The notes under the pieces: generated by a model
What the model was told of the DNA's origin: nothing
Databases searched by the model: none
What the model saw: the letters and a program-made list of their open reading frames with translations, nothing else
Shown here: positions 60,972 to 64,000 of the stretch, piece by piece
How the letters are laid out: every line of letters begins with the position of its first letter
Position numbering within the stretch: the first letter of the stretch is position 1
NCBI GenBank assembly: GCA_024707325.1
Contig: JANPZY010000001.1
Location: forward strand, 1,240,001-1,304,000
Reading direction: 5' to 3'
DNA from: Opitutus sp.
GTDB lineage: Bacteria; Verrucomicrobiota; Verrucomicrobiia; Opitutales; Opitutaceae
DNA: 64,000 nucleotides
Position numbers and translations under genes: made by a program

Positions 60972-63728
60972 TCAGCGTCCGGGCGGCGAACGGAGAAGTC
61001 GATCCACCGCAATGAGCAACGTCTCCGAGCGGAACGGTTTCAGGAGAAAGGGTGTGCGCGTCTCGACGAGGGGGCCCTCGTGTGCGTCGTCAGCGAGTCC
61101 GCTGGACATCAGGATGCGGATGTCGGGGCGGAGCCGCCGGAGCACGCCCGACAACGCCGCGCCATCGAGATGCGGCATGCCATAGTCGGTGATGACCAGA
61201 TCGATCTCCTTCAAACGCGACGCAAAGAGCGCGACCGCTTCGCTGCCGTCGTTGGCGGTGATCACCCGATAACCGTGGCGCGAGAGGATGGTGGACGTCA
61301 TTTGCCGCACGTTGGCTTCATCGTCCACGACCATGATGAGTTCGCCGCGGCCGGGCGGCGGCAGCGCTTGAGCGGATTGCGTGTCGGAGACGGTGGCGCC
61401 CGGATCGGCGGCGGGCAGGTAAACGCGAAACACCGTGCCGCGACCGACGACGCTCTCGACCGTCACGAAGCCCGCGTGGTTGGCGACGATGCCGCGCACC
61501 GTGGACAACCCGAGGCCGGTGCCTTTGCCCGCGCCCTTGGTCGTATAAAACGGATCCCAAATGCGCGCGAGCACGTCGGGTGGCATCCCCGTGCCGGTGT
61601 CCTCGACGCGCAGCACGAGAAACGATCCGGCGCGGCCGCCATCGATGACGCTGGCGGAGACCTCGTCGAGCACCTGATTTTCCGCGGCGAGGATCAAGTG
61701 TCCGCCCTGCGGCATGGCGTCGCGCGCATTGACGCAGAGGTTGAGAAGCACCTGGTGAATCTGCGTCGGGTTGGCCTTGATCGTCCACAGATCGCGCGGG
61801 ATCTGTTCCTCGATCGTGATGGCCTTGGAAAACGTCTGCTCCATGAAGCCGATGATGTCGCGGAGCAGGTGCTTCGTCTGGATGATCGACTGCGCGCCCT
61901 CCGCGCCGTGCGCGAAGGACAGAATCTGTTTCACGAGGGCCGAGCCGCGCTCGGCGCTTTTCTCGAGGGCGTCGATGACGCTCAAGTCAGAGGGCTCGCT
62001 CAGGTGATCGCGCAACATCGGCGCGGCGAGCAGCATGGGCGCGAGGACGTTGTTGAGATCGTGTGCGATGCCGGCGGCGAGCATGCCGATGCTCTCGAGC
62101 CGCTGTGCGCGGAGAAACTGTTCCTCCACGCGTTTGCGTTCGGTGATGTCGGTGCCGATCACGAGCCAGCCGCGCGCTTCGCCGCCGGAGTCCACGACGC
62201 GCGAGGCGCGGCATTCGAGGATGAGGGGGCGGCCCGCGCGGTTCTCGAACTGAATCTCACCGTGCCACTCGTCGGTTTTGCGCAGAGCCGTGCGCAGCGG
62301 CGCGAGCAGATCGGCGCCGGAGTGGCCCGGACGCTGGCCGACCATCTCGGATGCACTCCAGCCGAAGATGCGTTCGGCGCCGTGATTCCAATACATCACC
62401 TGTTGCTGCAGATCGAACTCGATGATCGCGTCGCGCGCCTTGTTGAGAATTTCGGCCTGCACGCGCAGCTCGCGGTCGAGACGGTTGCGACTGAAGCAGA
62501 TCGCCGCGATATGCGTGCCCGTATCGATCAGCCGCAGTTGACGAAGCGTCGGCAATCCGGGCGTGGGTGAGTAAACGGAAAACGTGCCGAGCAGGCGCTG
62601 GTCGTGATCGAAGATCGGCGTGGACCAGCAGGAGCGGAGATTGTTGGCGAGCGCGATGGCGCGGTAGCTGGCCCAGAGCGGATCGGTGGCAATGTCCGAC
62701 ACGAACACCGCCTCGCGCCGAAACGCCGCGGTGCCGCACGAGCCGGTGTTGTCGGAAATCGGAATTCGGCTCGTCGCCTGACGCACGGCCTGAGGCAGGC
62801 GTCCGCCCGCGACCTGACGCATGAAGGGCGCGTTGTCCTCCACGACGTAGGCGGTCGCGGTCAGTTCCTCCGCCTGCGCTTCGACGAAGCGCAAGAGATG
62901 ATCAAGCACCTCGAGCAACGGCACACCGGAGGCGATCATTTCCAGAATCTGTTTCTGGCTGTTGATCGACGACTCGATCTGCTTCTGCCCCGAGAGATCG
63001 CGCATCACCGTCGAGTAGTGAGTGAGCGTGCCCTCCGCGTCGCGGTGCGCGAGGATCACCTGCGACACGGGCAGCATGCGTCCATCCTGCGTGGCGACAG
63101 CGGATTCGCCCGACCACTGGCCTTCGCGGGCGCTGAGGAGCAGTCTTTCCGCGATATCCGGGTAACCCTCGGGCCCGTAGAAGTCCTTGATTTGTAGTTC
63201 GGCCCGGAGCGGGTCATCGCCGAGGCCCACCATGCGGCGGGCGGCCTTGTTGAGATAGACGACCTGTTCGTTGGGCGCGGCGATGCCGACGAAGTCCGGC
63301 GTGGCTTCGATGATTGCGGCGAGCCGCTGGCGCTCGGCCTCGGCCGATTGGAAGCGCTTGCGCTCCGCCAGATCGCGAAGCGAGCGATGAATCGCGGACG
63401 GCAACCGCTTCAGGCGATCCTTCAAAATGTAATCCTGCGCACCCTCGCGCACCGACTCGATCGCGCGCTCTTCGCCGATGTTGCCCGACACAAAGATGAA
63501 CGGCAGCTGCGGCGCCACACGCCGCACGATGCGCAGCGCTTCGATGCCGCTGAAATCCGGCAGCGAAAAATCCGAAAGCACCAGATCGTGTCCGCCACGG
63601 CGGAGCGCCGCGTGAAAATCCGCCGCGGTCGAGACCACTTCGATCACGCATTCGGGCCACTCGGCGCGCAGCATCGCGGCCACCAATTCGGCGTCGGTGG
63701 GGTTGTCCTCGAGATGAAGAATTTTCAT
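60972..63728 (-). CDS. Hybrid sensor histidine kinase (REC-PAS-GAF-PAS-HisKA-HATPase-REC)
   Basis: This soluble kinase has 918 residues. An N-terminal receiver (1-120, Asp53 in LVLSDFSLP) is followed by a PAS (about 140-260), a GAF-type domain (about 275-430, LRSCWSTPIFDHDQRLLGTFSVYSP) and a second PAS (about 440-540). HisKA follows with His556 in AAGIAHDLNNVLAP, then HATPase_c (NLCVNARDAMP, EDTGTGMPP, GKGTGLGLSTV) and a C-terminal receiver with Asp848 in LVITDYGMP. It matches the kinase at 3606-5879 in ends and core but has an added GAF domain, so the two are paralogues. It lies 16 bp after the response regulator and is the largest sensor of the right-hand cluster. Confidence 0.94.
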   Translation of the reverse strand: MKILHLEDNPTDAELVAAMLRAEWPECVIEVVSTAADFHAALRRGGHDLVLSDFSLPDFSGIEALRIVRRVAPQLPFIFVSGNIGEERAIESVREGAQDYILKDRLKRLPSAIHRSLRDLAERKRFQSAEAERQRLAAIIEATPDFVGIAAPNEQVVYLNKAARRMVGLGDDPLRAELQIKDFYGPEGYPDIAERLLLSAREGQWSGESAVATQDGRMLPVSQVILAHRDAEGTLTHYSTVMRDLSGQKQIESSINSQKQILEMIASGVPLLEVLDHLLRFVEAQAEELTATAYVVEDNAPFMRQVAGGRLPQAVRQATSRIPISDNTGSCGTAAFRREAVFVSDIATDPLWASYRAIALANNLRSCWSTPIFDHDQRLLGTFSVYSPTPGLPTLRQLRLIDTGTHIAAICFSRNRLDRELRVQAEILNKARDAIIEFDLQQQVMYWNHGAERIFGWSASEMVGQRPGHSGADLLAPLRTALRKTDEWHGEIQFENRAGRPLILECRASRVVDSGGEARGWLVIGTDITERKRVEEQFLRAQRLESIGMLAAGIAHDLNNVLAPMLLAAPMLRDHLSEPSDLSVIDALEKSAERGSALVKQILSFAHGAEGAQSIIQTKHLLRDIIGFMEQTFSKAITIEEQIPRDLWTIKANPTQIHQVLLNLCVNARDAMPQGGHLILAAENQVLDEVSASVIDGGRAGSFLVLRVEDTGTGMPPDVLARIWDPFYTTKGAGKGTGLGLSTVRGIVANHAGFVTVESVVGRGTVFRVYLPAADPGATVSDTQSAQALPPPGRGELIMVVDDEANVRQMTSTILSRHGYRVITANDGSEAVALFASRLKEIDLVITDYGMPHLDGAALSGVLRRLRPDIRILMSSGLADDAHEGPLVETRTPFLLKPFRSETLLIAVDRLLRSPPGR

Positions 63729-63744
63729 GGCGGTGGCTGCGGGC

Positions 63745-64000
63745 TCACGAGCCGGCAGCAGGGATAGGATTCGGAGGCGGCTCGTTGAGCAAGGCCCAGA
63801 ATACCCCCAATTGGGTGACCGCACTGATGAAATCGTCGAACGCGACCGGCTTCACGACGTAGGCATTGCACCCGAGTTGGTAAGTGCGCAGCAGATCGCT
63901 CTCTTCGCGCGACGATGTGAGCACGACGACCGGCAATGTCTTCAGCTGCGGATCCGCGCGGACCTGCCGCAGCACTTCGCGTCCGTCGATGCGCGGCATC
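63745..64000 (-). CDS. Response regulator, CheY/Rcp1-like, 5' end outside the window
   Basis: Only the C-terminal 84 residues are visible. They show the second half of a receiver domain: PRIDGREVLRQVRADPQLKTLPVVVLTSSREESDLLRTY, then GCNAYVVKPVAFDDF (conserved Lys in VKP). The order and the LPVVVLTSS and NAYVVKPV segments match stand-alone Rcp1-type regulators that partner hybrid or phytochrome-like kinases. No output domain follows, and the gene stops 16 bp before the hybrid kinase. The phospho-acceptor Asp must lie beyond the window edge. The start codon is not in this window. Confidence 0.88.
   Translation of the reverse strand, partial: MPRIDGREVLRQVRADPQLKTLPVVVLTSSREESDLLRTYQLGCNAYVVKPVAFDDFISAVTQLGVFWALLNEPPPNPIPAAGS

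Overview
The window is GC-rich chromosomal DNA. It most resembles a soil or freshwater member of the Verrucomicrobiota, probably family Opitutaceae. This rests on its gene families: several CRTAC1/FG-GAP/UnbV-ASPIC proteins, a stand-alone SWIB protein, a small HTH protein of a type I associate with this family, hybrid PAS kinases and a vanadium haloperoxidase. The taxon is inferred from gene content, not from a marker gene. I see no rRNA, tRNA, CRISPR array, prophage or transposase.

Left part (0-24 kb): an Ala/Pro-rich membrane protein, MarC, a dihydrouridine synthase, a hybrid histidine kinase, a MalY/PatB-type C-S lyase, two Hsp20 chaperones, small membrane proteins, TerC, MscS, a TetR-HlyD-ABC exporter operon, a heterodimeric ABC exporter with one degenerate ATP site, a SWIB protein, two EamA transporters and a small HTH protein.

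Middle (23-43.9 kb): a secreted/envelope block of a TPR protein, two FG-GAP proteins, DoxX, vanadium haloperoxidase and an outer-membrane protein. It sits beside a LytS/LytTR two-component pair and a third CRTAC1 protein. An Ohr/OsmC stress pair, an alcohol dehydrogenase-SRPBCC-SDR group and lutABC follow.

Fucose island (41-54 kb): an apparently complete non-phosphorylating L-fucose route. It has a sugar dehydrogenase, lactonase, fuconate dehydratase, keto-deoxy-fuconate dehydrogenase and FAH-type hydrolase, with an RbsBAC-like importer and a divergent AraC regulator. The expected products are pyruvate and L-lactate, and the neighbouring LutABC would oxidise the lactate to pyruvate.

Right part (54-64 kb): a secreted protein, DsbD, an Mpv17-like membrane protein and a run of sensor kinases ending in a response regulator cut by the window edge.

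Two window-wide signals stand out. First, a family of 11-bp tandem repeats with two alternating unit types forms five intergenic arrays. Short pieces of the same family lie in frame inside a LytTR regulator linker and an EamA transporter loop. Second, at least nine single-base indels, mostly in homopolymer runs, break otherwise intact genes (dus, ABC permease, fuconolactonase, dsbD three times, two kinases). This pattern suggests uncorrected sequence errors more than real gene decay, and it also casts doubt on the apparent lutB-lutC fusion.
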